DNA from: Mastigias papua
Lineage: Eukaryota; Cnidaria; Scyphozoa; Rhizostomeae; Mastigiidae
Direction: 5' to 3'
Assembly: GCA_964019165.1 (NCBI GenBank)
Contig: OZ025283.1
Coordinates: forward strand, 2,611,501-2,675,500
Length of the DNA: 64,000 nucleotides
In this document: positions 44,850 to 56,467 of the stretch, one piece after another
Numbering within the stretch: the stretch's first letter is position 1
How the letters are laid out: every line of letters starts with the position of its first letter
The notes under the pieces: model-generated
Databases searched by the model: none
What the model was told of the DNA's origin: nothing
The model's input: the letters and a program-made list of their open reading frames with translations, nothing else
Position numbers and translations under genes: made by a program

Positions 44850-45080
44850 GGGGGCATATATCGATTATTACTGTAGGGGAATATACCGGTGATCTTCTGC
44901 TAAGTAACAAAATATTTGAAGAAAGTTCTAACTTGACAAATAGTGCTGCATCCTTACTTGACTCACTTGGATTTACTATTCATCCAGAAAAATGGGTGTT
45001 CACACCTACCCAAATGATCGAATACCTAGGATTCATTATTGATTCTAGGACATTAGATAGGGAGGTTTGAAATGCTTGCC
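44850..45080 (+). pseudogene. DIRS-type reverse transcriptase fragment
   Basis: Reads LLDSLGFTIHPEKWVFTPTQ then MIEYLGFIIDSRT, the distinctive block after the catalytic DD box in DIRS-group (tyrosine-recombinase) retrotransposons. The segment where DD should stand reads GDLLLS. It ends at a TGA near 45070. No recombinase is seen. Confidence 0.6.
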
Positions 45081-45215
45081 AAAGATCAAAAGAGATTTTA
45101 ATCAACAATCAATATCAGAAAATGGCGGAAGTAGAAAAGAATACCCCCCAACTAATGCATAGTGAAATAGAACAAGCCACTAGAAAATACAACACGTGCT
45201 CCTTGGCCAATTGTA

Positions 45216-45857
45216 TTGAAGCAAATTATGCCAGTATCTATTATGGACAAACAAAACTTACTTGAGAGATGCAAAGAGTATACTTATGAGCTATATACAA
45301 ATAATACTCCACCAGAATGGTTAGTTGTGAAGAGAAAAGGGAAAAAGTTGCCTGTATTAAAAGAAGAAATAGTGAAAGCTTTCAAAAGCATGTCAAAAAG
45401 GAAAGCAGCAGGTTCAGATGAGGTTTATATTGAGTTAAGTGAAGCCCTTGATGACTTAGGTGCAGATTGGATAACTAAGATATCCAAGGAGAGGTTCTAT
45501 GAACAACATTGTCCGACAGATATGTTCCCATCTGTCTTTGTTACTTTGCCACAGAAAGCTGGTACAACAAACTGTGAGCTCATTTGCACAATAAGCTGAA
45601 TGATCCACATGACATAGGTTATTCTGAGAATCCTACTACAGCAAATGAGAGGCAAGACAAAAAGTGAAATACTAGAAGACCACTTTGGATTTATGCCAGA
45701 TATGGGAACAAGGACTGCAATAGTAAAAAATAATAAAAGAGATGTGTACTGTTATACCTGTCAAATGTGCAGTTGTGTAAATGTGTTGTTGCTGCTCACT
45801 TACTACTGGATGTATGCATTGTATGAATTTAGTCAAGATCTAGCAAAAGACAGATAG
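45216..45857 (+). pseudogene. RTE-like LINE reverse transcriptase fragment
   Basis: The first frame (45216-45599) reads VLKEEIVKAFKSMSKRKAAG then SDEVYIELSEAL and VFVTLPQKAG. After a shift near 45600, 45645-45857 reads RGKTKSEILEDHFGFMPDMG. These are the finger and early palm blocks of an endonuclease-type LINE RT. The catalytic FADD box is not reached. Distinct copy from the one at 20 kb. Confidence 0.65.
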
Positions 45858-46030
45858 GGTGCTTTTTCATCTCTCTACCTAAGAACCCTAGGCTCTGGTT
45901 TTAAAACTGTGTGACAGAGGTTAGAGGTAGGCAATGTCCAGTTTACATTATGGCAACCTCTATCACCTTTGTGGCCAAGAAGTTTGAGTGTAGAGATTTT
46001 CTTCATCGGCTTTGACATTTTGAATGCAGT

Positions 46031-46739
46031 GTGAGTTCAAATAGATGGAGTGCTGAAAAGACGTTGACAGTGCTATGTGCCTTCCTTCATGTACAAGCCA
46101 TCATCGTATTTTCGTGCATTGAACAGAGACAAAAAGGATACCTGTGCACACTTAACATAGGCATAATGCAAATGTTTTTGCCCAAAGGTGCCCATGAACA
46201 GCCCCATCATGAGTTCGAGCAATGTGCCCTTAGGCCCAGGGAAGATCCTTCTCTCTTCCTTTGGGACCTTTGTCAGCTGTTGGAATGAGCCACCCTAAAT
46301 GTAACAGAGGATACCAAAACTGCTCTGCTTAGTACACAATTTATGGCAGGGTTGCATCCACTGTTGTCTCTACTTGCTGGGGAGTGATCCCTTACCAACT
46401 GTGACCAAGATGACAGAATTCTTTTATCAGTTTTGCACCACCTGCTGTAATGGGGTGCTCTTTTGGTCAGAACCAAATGTCTCACCATGTCTCTCTGCGG
46501 CATTCTGTGAATCACCTAACAGCTGCTGTTGTGGTCTTTACAACCAACCAAGCTCTACTGAAAGCAACTGTGAGGGAGCAACACCAACAGAAACTTCCTT
46601 CATGCCTTCCCTATCAAGATGGCTTAAATGAAAGCCTCTACTGGGCCGTTCACAACAGCTGTGTTGCTTCAACTGCAATCAAATTGGACACTACGCTTGT
46701 GACTGCCGTTGGGAAATTCATTTCTCAGCTTTCCATGAC
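46031..46739 (+). pseudogene. Ty3/gypsy gag, host of the BEL insertion
   Basis: The plus strand reads FEQCALRPREDPSLFLWDL, then FMAGL, then DPLPTVTKMTEFF in shifting frames, and ends with a CFNCNQIGHYACDC zinc knuckle (CX2CX4HX4C) at about 46665-46705. The pattern is gypsy gag. The sequence is cut at 46739 by the BEL/Pao LTR and resumes as protease at 53646. Confidence 0.65.
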
Positions 46740-47699
46740 TGTTGGGAATCTTCCCTAACACAGTGAACCGATAGGCTGACTAGAGAACTGTATACTAAAA
46801 ACCTTATCCTAGGTGCCGGATTCGTACCTATTCTTACACCAACAATGTAGGTAAAACACAAGAGATGACTCTAGATTGCAGAACTTAAGGTTCAAATTAT
46901 TGTCTCAACAACGAATATGCATACAAAGATGGATGAAAATTACATTAAACAACAATAAGAATGGATTCCTACATCCTTACTTAATTTGGGACGTACTACT
47001 ATTAAGGATGGATAGCTAAAGGTAGATGCAAATCAGCTACCTTTTACTAGCAAAACATTAAAAATACTATCACTACTGTGGATAGGGTGTGTACACTAAC
47101 TGCCTATGTGTACACCAATGACAGTGGACACAATCAGGGTATCTAATATATATCTCTAATCTAAACTACCAATACAATATAAAGAAGTTTATTCAATAAG
47201 GCGTCATGAAAGCGCTTCTTATTGTGTCCACTGAACAGCTTCCTTGGGAACTGTAGTAGAGTTTGTTATGATGATTATGATGATCCCAACTGGATCTCAG
47301 CTATACTCGACTAACTTCGGCCCCTTAAGCCCTGGTCAAACGATCCAACATTTCATCCAACATTTCACCCAACAGTTTAGTGCAGACATCCATGGACCCT
47401 GGGCATGGTTTAGTGTTGGCGCGCGCGATTGAAATAGTTTCATAGCTCAAAATGGTGGATTGTTCGAGAAGTCAACACAAACGAAAAGCAATTGCAGCTA
47501 TAACTATTTTAGAACTTGTAGGAAATGAAAACAGGCACTGGAAGAGGGGGAAAACGAGGAAATAGATAAAGAGGAGAGCAGAGAGAGGTTGCTTCAGCAA
47601 TATCGTGTGAGAATTGGCCATTGAGGACACCACCAGCTACAAGGAAATGATGAGAATGTCTCATGCAGAATTTCTTCAACCACTGAAATTCACTGAAAG

Positions 47700-48105
47700 A
47701 GATATTACACCTTCACAGATTAGTGGCGGAAATCCAGTCATCAAACCCAAGGAAAGACTCACACTGTACGGTTTTTAGCAACTGGAGAAACATACAGATC
47801 GCTTGCTTTCCAATTCTGAATTTCAAAAGCTGCTATGTCATGTAGTGTTGAAGAAGTGTGTAACACAGTTACAAAAAATATGCAGTCGTTGTATATGAGG
47901 ATACCTTCAACAGCTAATGAACGGTTAGACATTGCATCACATTTTGAGCAGAGATGGCAGTATCCACATTGTATTGGGGCTATTGATGGGAAGCACATTG
48001 TCATGCAGCCCCCTCCCAATTCAGGATCAAACTATTACAATTACAAGCATACACACTCCATTATTCTGATGGCACTTGCTGGACCTGACTATGAATGCAT
48101 ATATG
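47700..48105 (+). pseudogene. Harbinger transposase, truncated
   Basis: Reads a helix-turn-helix-like lead (47720-47830, frame-shifted), then RLDIASHFEQRWQYPHCIGA and IDGKHIVMQPPPNSGSNYYN, which includes the first catalytic Asp. It stops matching at about 48100, where the antisense partner ORF begins. The second Asp and the Glu are absent. Confidence 0.8.
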
Positions 48106-48424
48106 CCTTGGTGGGCTTTCTCGATTTATTATTCTTTAAATTTGCGTCTTCTGATGCTCTTTTTCTTTTAGACGAGCTATTAGCTCGAAGTAGAATCTTT
48201 TTCATCACCCAAAAAGCTTCAGATTCAGATGATGAGTTTCTCTCCTCCATCTCACTTTCTTCGCTGACCTTATCAACATTTTTGTTGCAGACAATTGGCT
48301 TCAATGGCTGCTTCTGTTTTGATGATAGCAATTTATCTTGCTTGGGTTGTAAATACTCATCTTCTGAACTATACGAATCCTCGCTGAATGCAGAAGCTGC
48401 AACTTGTACTGTTGAACTTGCCAT
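48089..48424 (-). CDS. Harbinger partner ORF (acidic/basic nuclear protein), partial
   Basis: A 111-codon frame starting MASSTVQVAASAF. It has acidic (YSSEDEY) and basic (SSKRKRASED) clusters, suggesting a nuclear protein. It faces the transposase, as in other Harbinger elements, but lacks a MADF/Myb fold; its 3' part was lost in the deletion that joined it to the transposase. Confidence 0.5.
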   Translation of the reverse strand: MASSTVQVAASAFSEDSYSSEDEYLQPKQDKLLSSKQKQPLKPIVCNKNVDKVSEESEMEERNSSSESEAFWVMKKILLRANSSSKRKRASEDANLKNNKSRKPTKAYMHS

Positions 48425-49641
48425 ATTTTGTTAAGAGGACGAGAGTGAAAGACAGGCCTACAAAACAAACAAATGTCTGGCGCAAAAATTGACGCAACTG
48501 CGTGTGCGCCTACTGGACAATGTTGGATGAGGTGGTCAAATGATCCAACATTTCACTGAACATAGACATATTGGGTGAAATGTTGGCTTGTTTTTGATCT
48601 CGAGCAAATTTCACCCAACATCACTGAACAAAATCTTGGGTCACTGAACGTAGTGGTCAAAGGATCCAACATTTCACTGAACATGCATGTTCAGTGAATG
48701 TTGGGTGAAATGTTGGATCGTTTGACCAGGGCTTTACGGAAATAGAAAGGGAACTCACAATTACACAATAGCTTTCTCAGCACAGTCCTGTTCTCTATTC
48801 TTGCCTTTGCTGCACCAGCTTGCCATCTCCTTGGATACACAAACTGTACCAAAGAGTGATGGTCACTCTACAAACTAGAGCACATCTCACACTCCCACAC
48901 ACACTAGAGCATGTTATGACTTCAATGAATTTTAGAAGTGAACAATAGGCATGCTAGCTGCTTAAATAACCTATCTAAAGGGGGTTCGCCTATTGCTCCA
49001 TGTAAGGTTAAGTGTACTACGAATTACTATAACAAAAGACTACCAGGTATGTATTCACACCTATCGTTCAAAATGTCATCATTCCATTATGTGCCACTGA
49101 GACTTGCTGTGCTCTGATATGTCCTTCATGCACATATGGAGAGTTCTCTGACTATCCAAATGGTCCATATTTACAACGAATTATCTAGAATTACACATGA
49201 CTGTCCAAGTGCCCCATTTTCCCTGGTCATCCCCAGTTCATTGCCTTGAGGCTTTTATGAGAAAATGGGTACGCCCACTTCAGCACACACTCCCCTTTTC
49301 AATCATGATCCTCTTGATTGAATTGTCTGAAATTATCCTGACTATGGCCTTCACATTTGCAATTCTTCTTGTGCTTCTCCTTGTAGGTGCTTCTTCTGTC
49401 CGTCTGGTTTGATTGTATCCTTGTTTGTGTGCTCCCCTTGACTTTGAAAATCAATGTTGGAGCCTGTTTTGAACTTCTGCCCCCTCTTTGTAGGGCTTCA
49501 AGTGTTCTGGTCGGTGGTGCCAGTCTTCTTGCTTTCCTTTACAAGACCTTTGGCCTTCCAACGTTTTTTCTTCTTTTGCAGATTTCCCGCTGGTCCTCCC
49601 CTTGTGCCAAGAGTGCTCAGGCTTTCTTCTGTAATCCGTCC

Positions 49642-50837
49642 TTACAGGATTTCTGGAGAGTCTTTGAATCTCCCCTCAGTCAATTGTCTGTTTGCTAGGA
49701 CTCTGTGCTTGTCCTTTCTACTTGGTAGGGGTACTGTACAATTGTCTTCATTGGAGACAACAGCTTTCATTTGCATCTGATCAACTATCAGAATTGAAGG
49801 GTCTGCCACTTTCTCATGTATTACTAGAGTTATCAAGGTTAAGCCCATTAACGTCCAACCCAACTTTGTCAGTACTGCTACAGGTTCACCACATTCTCCT
49901 TTCCTGATACATCCAGTTTGAAGTTCTGCCAAATGCCCACTTCCTAATAACATATCCACTTCCAAGAGTTGCTTTTGTCATACATCTGTGAAGAACAAGT
50001 CCTTCAGGTGTGGGTACAACTGCTTTAGCTTCAATGGAGCTGGATTTCTGATGGTGGTTATTACTGGCAATGTCTTGACCTCTATATCGTTACCATAGCC
50101 GCTATCAAGACTTGTAAGTCGCACCACATGACTTTCAGTTTCCAACTCTTGCACTGATTGATTGAGCCCCTCAAACCTTTGATGTTGCTTTCCTCTTACT
50201 GGCTTGCTACTAAGTCTTACTGCCAGCTTTTCTGATATGAAGCTTCTGCACTTCCACTATCCAGTAACACCCTGCAAGCTACTGACTTTTCACCATTGAC
50301 AGGCTGCAATTTTGCTTTTACTGTCTGGTATGCAACTGCTGCTGTAGGACTCCTTGACAGTGCTAGATTCATCCCTCCAGTGGGTTCATTGGTACCTTTA
50401 CATATCGTTTCATGATGCTTATCTTTGCTATATTTTTTGCACATGTTTGCACTGTTGCATTGTTTCAGCAGGTGCCCTTTCTTCAAACATCCATAGCATG
50501 TATTGTATTTTCTTAATACCATCTCCCTGTTGCTAACTGCTCCATGTTTGGTGCATGCTACTGCTTGATGTTCTCCTAGACAGAATTCACATTTATGCCT
50601 TCTTTAAGGTGACATTAGTATAGCACCTGATGCCACCAATGGTCTTGAAGGAGGTGATATTGAAGTTTCATGTTGCTTCCTTTCGAATTGCTTTCCATGC
50701 TCCGAGGGGGCTTTCATTTGTACTCCACATTTCTCCATTACTTTTATTGCCTTTCTTAGACCTTCCACCAGTTCATTTACAGATAGGTCCTCGTTTTCTT
50801 TCTGTCCCTCTGTGAGCTTAATGATCTTTGGCACCAT
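49642..50837 (-). pseudogene. BEL/Pao zinc-finger and aspartic protease region
   Basis: From the 5' side: 50604-50837 reads a VNELVEGLRKAIKVMEKCG helix. A Cys-His region follows, spread over frames near 50510-50610, then CYGCLKKGHLLKQC at about 50475-50515 and HHETIC (50217-50522). The protease shows CRVLLDSGSAEASY (DSG active site, about 50240). After a shift, 49642-49965 reads VDMLLGSGHLAELQTGCIRKGE and GEPVAVLTKLGWTLMG, the standard BEL/Pao block between protease and RT. RT should follow but the LTR side starts at 49285. Confidence 0.8.
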
Positions 50838-51699
50838 TGTAGTTGCATACTTTACTGGCTATACTCCAATAGCTGCAAAAGCTATCATTCTGCAAATCAT
50901 AGCTATTGCTTACTGCAGGCAGGGATTAAAGGCCATCAAGGTGCGACTTTCGAAGCACATTCTTGTGACCGTATCTCTCCTTCAGGAATCTGACCACAGC
51001 ATCATAGTGATCTCCTTTCATGTCCAAGTCCAAGATGGTTACCAATGCTGCACCTCTGAGACAGTTTTTCAAGTATTGCAGCTTTTGATGGTCAGGCAAT
51101 GATGCACTATTGTGTACACCATGCTAAAATCTCTCCGAAAATTCATGCCATCTTCTTACATTTCCATGAAATGTTTTAAGTTCCATTTTTGGGGGTTGAA
51201 CTCCTGTATGTTTGATATTAGCATCAGTATTGGGTGTAGACATATCACTTCTAAGTTTCTTCTCAATCTTTCTCAACACTGAGCTCACTTTCACGGTTTA
51301 CATCTCTTGCCTCTCAACTGTATCTAACCTCTCTTCCATAGGCACACCAGCTTTTTTTGTCGCAACTCTACCTTTGTGGTGTTTTCTTCTAGTCACTTAT
51401 TTGCTCTAACCAGATTTTCTTGTTGATCTCTGAGCTCTTCCATGTCACAATCTTTAAGTGTAATGGAGGCCAGCATTTGTTCAATCAAACACCAAGTAAT
51501 GAATCAATCTTCTTTGGCTTGCTTCAACTTAACAATGGCCTGTGACAACTGATTGCTGCTATGGCTCAATGGACTTGATACGTGGAGGGACGTTCTTTGC
51601 TCTGCTGGAGGGCTGTTTGAGACATCTGATAGGGAAGGGGTGGTTGCTGGGGGGTGAGGGAAAAATGTACTTGAGCTTGTCTTTGCTGGCTATTCTGTG

Positions 51700-52354
51700 T
51701 TAGGGCTTAGCTTGTCGGAGAGGTATATACATTTTGCTCTGCGTTCCCAGGATGATGCATCTGAGGTGAATGGGTTGTGATGGTAACTGCTGATTGCACT
51801 GGTTCCAATCTAAAATCACCCACTGATTGGACACCAACTGATTGTGATCTGTGATCACTAACTGATTCAACTGATCCGACTGATTATGCACCATCTGAAT
51901 GTGATGTGACATCACCAACTGATCTGACTGATTGTGCACCAACTGATTGTGATCTGAAATCACCAACTGACAGGACTGATTGGATACCAACTGATTGTGA
52001 TCTGAAATCACCAACTGATTAGACACCAACTGATTGTGATCTGTAATCACCAACTGATTGGACACCAACTGAATGTGATCTGACATCACCAAGTGATCCA
52101 ACTGATTGTGCATCAACTGAGTGTGATCTGAAATCACCAATTGATCCAACTGATCTGACTGATTGTGCACCAACTGAATGTGATCTGACATCACCAACTG
52201 ACGGGACTAATTGGACATCCATGGAGTAGTATCTGCTCCCTTCATGATGCGTGTAGGTGTGCATACCTCCATGTCCCAATTCTAGTAACTGCATTGCTGC
52301 ATCCAACTCGCTGTCCCTAGGCACAAAGCCTATCCTAGACCGCTGTTGAGACAT
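51700..52354 (-). pseudogene. BEL/Pao gag N-terminus with peptide repeats
   Basis: The frame starting at 52354 (MSQQRSRIGFVPRDSELDAA) runs into a repeat of SVGD(V/F/Y)RSHSVGAQ units, then a stop near 52019 after which the repeat continues. The repeats come from a DNA minisatellite and may have grown after insertion. The other long frame (51700-52197, HNQSDQLVISDHNQL) is the same DNA out of register. Confidence 0.55.
51830..52205. repeat. Minisatellite in BEL gag, units of about 39-57 bp
   Basis: Built from CACCAACTGATTGTGATCTG and ACCAACTGATTGGAC words with optional 9-bp TGATCTGAC-like inserts; about nine degenerate units. Confidence 0.85.
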
Positions 52355-52509
52355 TCTGCTTGTCTTCGAATATTATCTACCTCTTGCTTGCTTACTTAAC
52401 AACAAGGACTGACTACAATATAATAAACAGCTAAAATACCTACAATTAGTAAAACACATCATAAAGTATTAACTACAGGCCAATCCAGCTTGGTATGGAC
52501 CACTCAAAG

Positions 52510-53645
52510 TGTTGGGACTCTTCCCTACCACAGTGAACCGATAGGCTGACTAGAGGACTGTATACTAAAAACTTTATCCTAGGTGCCGGATTTGTACCTA
52601 TCTGTACACCAACAATGTAGGTAAACCACGAGAGATGACGCTAGATTACAGAACTTAAGGTTCAAAGTATTGTCTCAACAACGAATATGTATACAAAGAT
52701 GGATGAAAACTACATTAAACAACGATAAGAATGGATTCCTACATCCTTACTTAATTTGGGATGTACTACTATTAAGGATGGATAGCTAAAGGTAGATGCA
52801 AATCCGCTAACTTTTTACTAGCAAAACACTAAAAATGCTATCACTACTGTGGATAGCTTGTGTACAGTAACTGCCTATGTGTACACCAATCACAGTGGAC
52901 ATGATCGGGGTATGTAATATATATCTCTAATCTAAACTACCAATACAATATAAAGAAGTTTATTTAATAAGGCTTCATAAAAGTGCTTCTTATTGTGTCC
53001 ACTGAACAGCTTCCTTGGGAACTGTAGTAGAGTTCGTTATGATGATTATGATGATCCCAACTGGATCTCAGCTATACTGGGCTAACTTGGGCAACTTATG
53101 CACATAGATAAGGAACTCACAATTACACAATAGCTTTCTCAGCACGGTCCTGTTCTCTATTCTTGCCTTTGCTGCACCGGCTTGCCCTTTCCTCAGATAC
53201 ACAGACTGTACCAAAGAGTGACGGTCACTCTACAAACTAGAGCACATCTCACACTCCCACACGCACTAGAGCATGTTATGACTTCAATGAAATTTATAAG
53301 TGAACAATAGGTGTGCTAGCTGCTTAAATAACCTATCTAAGGGGGATCGCCTATTGCTCCATGTAAGTTACAGTGTACTACGAATTACTATAACAAAAGG
53401 CTACCAGTTACGTATTCCCACCTATCGTTCAAAATGTCATCGTTCCATTATGTGCCACTGAGACTTGCTGTGCTCTGATATGTCCTTCACGCACGTATGA
53501 AGAGTGCTTTGACTATCCAAATGGTCCATATTTACAACGAATTATCTAGAATTACACATGACTGTCCAAGTGCCCCATTTTCCCTGGGCATCCCCAGTTT
53601 ATTGCCTGGGGCTTTTATGAGAAAATGGGTAGGCCCACTTCAGCA
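52510..53645 (-). repeat. 5' LTR of the BEL/Pao element
   Basis: 1,136 bp, TGTTGGGA...CAGCA on the plus strand, uninterrupted. Confidence 0.88.
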
Positions 53646-54020
53646 TATGGCTCGGGATATACTGCAACTCAATATGCCAACACCTTTCGTGTCAGATTAC
53701 AACCTCAAAAGACCACTTTTTCAATCACCTCAAGACCTCAAGAGAACTATCTGTACCTAGCATGAGTAAGTCTTGTCCAAATTCTGTAAACGTCAAAGGG
53801 GTGCCTCAATGAAGGGCTGGGTTGAAGGTCACTCCCTTATCCTTTCAGTTGGTCCACCCATGACTTCTTCTATTGTTCCTAACCAGCCTGGTTTTTTTGT
53901 AAGCTTGGAAGGTTCGATGTTCATGCACTTGTAAATACAGGCTCCATGAAATCTTTTGTAAGTCAAGACATTTTTGCACAACTTTGTCCCAAGCCTGTTT
54001 TAGTGGCCAAGTGTGTTCAA
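53646..54020 (+). pseudogene. Ty3/gypsy aspartic protease, continuation of the split gag
   Basis: Directly after the BEL LTR, the plus strand reads GSGYTATQYANTFRV, and later FDVHALVNTGSMKSFVSQDI (about 53915-53980), a retropepsin loop with NTG in place of DTG. Stops interrupt it. Gag with a zinc knuckle ends at 46739 in the same direction, so both belong to one older gypsy copy. Confidence 0.6.
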
Positions 54021-54483
54021 ATCTCCTATTAGATGTTCAAGTATCACATTTACTTCATATTTTATAACAACACCTCTTCCACTCAAAGTACTGAATTTCA
54101 TTGTTGATTAGCCTCAATGTGAGATTTAAGAAGTATGAGGCTGGATGCTGGACATTTCTCACCATTGTTTGTCAATAAAGAACAATCTAGTCATGAAATG
54201 GAATATTTTGATTGGTGGAAACACCCTACAGGTTATTGACTGCATATTTGTGACAAAGTCCTGTTTAACATGAAGTTGCTGTTCAATCCTTTGCATTATC
54301 TCCACAAATCTGCATGCTACACACTTACACAGCTTGAACATTAAGGCAAGTAAACATGTTAAATGGAGTTAAATTGTAATTTGAATGAGCAGTTCAGAAA
54401 TAGTAATGTTATGGCAACATAATGCAGATTATTTTTTTCTGCAGATTGTATGGTATTCACTGAATACCTTGAATACCCTGATG

Positions 54484-54690
54484 CTATGCTGCTGATACAG
54501 ACCCCCTACCCCAGCCACAAGATGAAGCATCAGTAGCTATCATTACTTCAGGGTTAAAAATATAAATATCATTAAAAGAAGCATCAATAGTATTACTACA
54601 CCAGTGCAAATCCTTATATACTGATTGAGACAAACTCATTTGACAATCATAATTGCCCTTAGAAATCTTCAATGCAGTAATTTATGTTAT
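54484..54690 (-). pseudogene. DIRS-type RNase H fragment
   Basis: Reads KGNYDCQMSLSQSVYKDLHW and FNPEVMIATDASSCGWG, the RNase H start of DIRS-group retrotransposons with its first Asp. It ends after about 60 residues. Opposite strand to the DIRS RT piece at 44.9 kb. Confidence 0.6.
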
Positions 54691-54704
54691 TTACATATAT
54701 TTAC

Positions 54705-56467
54705 CTGGCTAGATGTAGAAGGGCCATAAATAACAGACTTGATTGGATCAATGTTACTCCCCAAGTTATCATGAAGAAAAGTGTGCACTGTTGCCATCAT
54801 TCCAGTCTTAGTACCTTGATCAAATCTAATAAATGATGCCATGACTTTTGCTTGAAACAAATAGTCCAAGTAGTATTTCACAGTACTTTGAGGATCTGAG
54901 TTAGTAACCCAGACACGCAGCCATAACAACTTTAGACTGACTGTGTCTAGGCAACCATAAATGGCAAGAGGACATGTTAAATTCTGATATCCCATCATTT
55001 TATCATGTCCATCCAGTGAGTGGACCCAGTTTGGCCTTTTTGATTTAAGTTTTCCCTTTGGATTTAATTTCTTTCTGCCTGGTACAGGACTTTCTAAACA
55101 CTCTGGATCTAAATCATAGATTGCAGTGTAATCAACATCCCTTGGGACTAAGGCTGCATGCAGACTGAACAATCCTGAACTAGGGTGTATGCGCACTTGT
55201 AACAAACCACAATAGGTCACACCACAGGTGTTCAGATTAGGAAAATTGCACCAGCAGATATTAGTGAGTTCATGCTAGAAAACTTGTGGGTTCATTGACA
55301 GATTTGTTACAAGCAAGAACCAGCAAGAGACAAAACCGCGGATTTTGAGTTTTCCGCTAAGGAAGTTGAATGAATACCTGCTATTTGGGATTCTGGCAAT
55401 CTAATTCACTGCACCAGTGACTAGTGGCATTTTCGGAGACTTTAAGTGAGATTTCCCGAAGAAGCTCACAATGTTGGTAATGAAGTATGTTGCTCTAGAG
55501 AAACTGTGGTACAATATAATGAAATAGTTTTGTCTTGATACATCTTTAACAGTGAAGACTGCATGGAATAAGAAAATAGCAACACTGACACTTTCTATGA
55601 CTTTTATTTCCTTAGGTACTTCTCCTTCTGGAATCATAAACTACCGCCTCGATGTCCGTCAGAGGCATATTTCATTTAAATCTTTCAAGTGAATACTATC
55701 CCCCTTCACCAATGGTATACAGTAAGCAAGCCATTTAACATTTTGTCAGAATTCTCTACACTAGTTTCCAGTTCAGTACCAAAAACTGCCATTTTGAACA
55801 TAAAGCACCTAGTGCACATTATAAAAATCTGTGAAGTCATGCACTTCTAGAATGGCGAGACGCTGTAACAAAGTTTTCCTCAGGGGATACTGGTTTTATA
55901 ACTTTAGTGGCTTGCTTCTGTAAATGTGGAGATGGAGCTTCTAAACTAACGTCTAAAGATAGCTTATAACTTTTTCATTCTTGTATATTGATATGAACGT
56001 CTACTCATAATGGTCTATTTCAATGAAAAGATTATACTCTCTTGAGCTGATACCTATCCCGATTTATGAGGTATATTACGACTTTTCTACGCTGGCTATA
56101 ATGCAATTGTCTGTGACGATTCATATAGGCCTATGTGATACAATTTTCAATTCTAGACATCAGATATCACATGTATTCCTGTGATTTCCGTTTGGATTTC
56201 CACCACGGAACTAGCAAGCACAAGCGCCCAGTCTGAACAGTAGATCTGCAGATCCAGTGCGTACTCGCAGATAGCCTCCAACAATCGTTTACTAGCACTC
56301 AGTCTGAACGCAGCCATGAGCCCGTGCTTCCGTTGAACTTTTTCATGCATTGCCATATAGCTGAGACGTTGCCCAGCCCCTTCAAGTTCCTTTCTCACAG
56401 CATCTTTCACTTTTTTGACAGAGCTATTGTCTGGTCCGGCATTATAGTAAATATCAAAATATCGCAT
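54705..56467 (-). CDS. Integrase-core-domain protein, at least two exons
   Basis: An exon at 54705-55153 reads LDPECLESPVPGRKKL, then the core PNWVHSLDGHDKMMGY (first Asp), LAIYGCLDTVSLKLLWLRVW, and FIRFDQGTKTGMM (second Asp region), to GPSTSSQ. The core is bounded by acceptor TGCATGCAG and donor GTAAAT. An upstream piece (56153-56467) reads a YNAGPDNSSVKKVKDAV lead with QRLSYMAMHEKVQRKHGL, the helix-turn-helix region before such cores. This resembles the stand-alone integrase core proteins common in cnidarians and molluscs; their role is unknown and many may be domesticated. The downstream exon with the Glu is not found (DIRS sequence follows). About 1 kb between exons holds no other gene. 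Confidence 0.55.

Larger units (their letters stand above)
47328..48733. mobile_element. Harbinger non-autonomous element inside the LTR
   Basis: TTA flanks both ends (47325-47327 and 48734-48736), the 3-bp duplication of PIF/Harbinger. The ends are AGCCCTGGTCAAACGATCC and its inverted copy, and the subterminal regions are filled with repeated GATCCAACATTTCACTGAACA-type words in both orientations. The 1,406-bp body joins a transposase N-part to an antisense partner ORF, so it is internally deleted. Confidence 0.92.
46740..49285 (-). repeat. 3' LTR of the BEL/Pao element, split by Harbinger
   Basis: LTR parts 46740-47327 and 48737-49285 (with the TTA duplication counted once) together match 52510-53645 nearly base for base in length. 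Confidence 0.88.
46740..53645 (-). mobile_element. BEL/Pao LTR retrotransposon, pol-deleted
   Basis: Two direct repeats start TGTTGGGA and end CAGCA: 46740-49285 (1,137 bp after removing the Harbinger insertion) and 52510-53645 (1,136 bp). The internal part is only 3.2 kb and on the minus strand encodes gag-like repeats, a Cys-His region and an aspartic protease, but no RT, RNase H or integrase. The inner edge of the left LTR faces a purine-rich run (GAAAAGGGGAGTG, minus strand). By eye the LTRs differ by about 7-8% over the first 180 bp. The flanks ATGAC and T-ATGGC suggest a mutated 5-bp duplication. Confidence 0.85.

Noticed and set aside
51700..52197. 165-codon repeat frame rich in HNQ/SDH
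   Set aside because: Same minisatellite as the gag frame, out of register.
46735..53651. Perfect target duplication for the BEL/Pao element
   Set aside because: ATGAC and ATGGC match only with one mismatch and a one-base offset; recorded as possible, not proven.
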